A DNA stretch of 64,000 nt, taken from positions 62,001 through 126,000 of the forward strand of contig CAWAYV010000011.1 of the NCBI GenBank assembly GCA_963786295.1. Direction: 5' to 3'. Of this stretch, positions 63,494-64,000 are shown in pieces. The notes under the pieces were generated by a model. The model searched no databases. It was not told the DNA's origin and saw only the letters and a program-made list of their open reading frames with translations. Every line of letters starts with the position of its first letter. Positions within the stretch are counted from its first letter, which is position 1. The DNA comes from JACCZX01 sp963786295. Lineage in GTDB: Bacteria > Pseudomonadota > Gammaproteobacteria > Burkholderiales > Burkholderiaceae_F. Both the position numbers and the translations under genes were made by a program.

Positions 63494-64000
63494 ATGGCAG
63501 AGCCAAAGAGCCAGTACACCGGCCTGTGGGGCTGGATCGACGCGCGCATGCCGACGTTGATGTCGGAATTCAAGAAGCACGCGTCCGAGTACTACGCGCC
63601 GAAGAATTTCAACTTCTGGTACATCTTCGGCGGAATCGCAATCGTCATGCTCGTGCTGCAGATTCTGACCGGCATTTTCCTGACGATGCACTACAAGCCC
63701 GATGCCAATCTAGCGTTTGCATCGGTTGAGTACATCATGCGCGACGTGCCCGGTGGCTGGTTTATCCGCTACCTGCACTCGACCGGCGCGTCGTTCTTCT
63801 TCATCGTCGTCTACCTGCACATGTTTCGTGCGCTGTTGTACGGCAGCTATCGCCGTCCGCGCGAACTGATCTGGATCTTTGGCTGCCTGATTTTCCTGAT
63901 GCTGATGGCCGAAGCATTCTTCGGGTATTTGCTGCCTTGGGGCCAGATGAGCTACTGGGGCGCGCAGGTAATCGTCAATTTGTTCGGCGCGATTCCGTTG
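63494..64000 (+). CDS. petB: Cytochrome b of the bc1 complex (N-terminal part, runs off the window)
   Basis: The gene starts at the ATG at 63494 (MAEPKSQYTGLWGWIDARMP) and stays open to the end of the window, giving 169 residues. Cytochrome b holds two haems and the quinone sites. Seen: FNFWYIFGGIAIVMLVLQILTGIFLTMHYKP, HSTGASFFFIVVYLHMFRALLYGSY, and GYLLPWGQMSYWGAQV. The ~100 bases after petA hold nothing else of note. Confidence 0.95.
   Translation, partial: MAEPKSQYTGLWGWIDARMPTLMSEFKKHASEYYAPKNFNFWYIFGGIAIVMLVLQILTGIFLTMHYKPDANLAFASVEYIMRDVPGGWFIRYLHSTGASFFFIVVYLHMFRALLYGSYRRPRELIWIFGCLIFLMLMAEAFFGYLLPWGQMSYWGAQVIVNLFGAIPL

Noticed and set aside
63391..63729. 112-codon forward frame between petA and petB
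   Set aside because: It overlaps the well-supported petB start in another frame and has no recognisable features.

Overview
This window looks like a chromosomal segment from a betaproteobacterium, most likely Burkholderiales or a close order. The evidence is gene content and order: rpoC, the str, S10, spc and alpha ribosomal operons, cutA, hemB, engB, lysA, cyaY, mrcA, pilMNOPQ, aroKB, gltBD, mlaFEDACB, murA, hisGDCBHAFIE, tatABC, an HtrA protease and petAB. The DNA is GC-rich by eye (not computed) and very compact, with many ATGA/GTGA start-stop overlaps. I saw no phage, integrase, insertion sequence, CRISPR array, tRNA or rRNA.

Layout. 1-20574: the end of rpoC, then the whole str/S10/spc/alpha ribosomal cluster with secY, infA and rpoA. 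20583-25223: cutA, hemB(-), engB(-), a cytochrome c4, lysA(-), lptM(-) and cyaY. 25231-33210: PBP1A (-) and the divergent type IV pilus operon pilMNOPQ. 33288-42832: aroK, aroB, dgt, gltB, a small membrane protein and gltD. 42950-48928: the Mla lipid transport genes, an ABC-2 exporter whose ATPase is fused to MlaB, and ibaG/bolA. 49128-58226: murA and the histidine operon, interrupted by a reverse-strand double-thioredoxin gene. 58230-62566: a HIT protein, tatABC, a Sel1-repeat protein, an HtrA protease (-) and mscL (-). 62762-64000: petA and the start of petB (cytochrome bc1).

The genes are core housekeeping functions: translation, protein export (SecY, TatABC), envelope maintenance (Mla, PBP1A, MurA, MscL, HtrA), twitching motility, nitrogen assimilation, shikimate, lysine and histidine synthesis, and respiration. 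There is no obvious new gene-encoded defence or metabolic system. The most interesting signals are non-coding or structural: (1) a 192-bp structured element with perfect 15-bp terminal inverted repeats wedged between hisF and hisI; (2) four consecutive hairpins, two with GAAA tetraloops, in the rpsL-rpsG spacer, plus further hairpins in several ribosomal spacers; (3) a hairpin that appears to cover the Shine-Dalgarno of the murA-his operon; (4) a MlaB-ABC ATPase fusion.

Ten genes (tuf, rplW, rpsC, rplE, pilO, gltB, hisH, hisA, hisF, tatC) are broken by 13 small frameshifts. Twelve are single extra bases and one (tuf) is two extra bases. Removing them restores family-typical lengths. An insertion-biased sequencing or consensus error is the simplest explanation, but the uniform direction is recorded as a finding. 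Broken genes are annotated at their full reconstructed extents.
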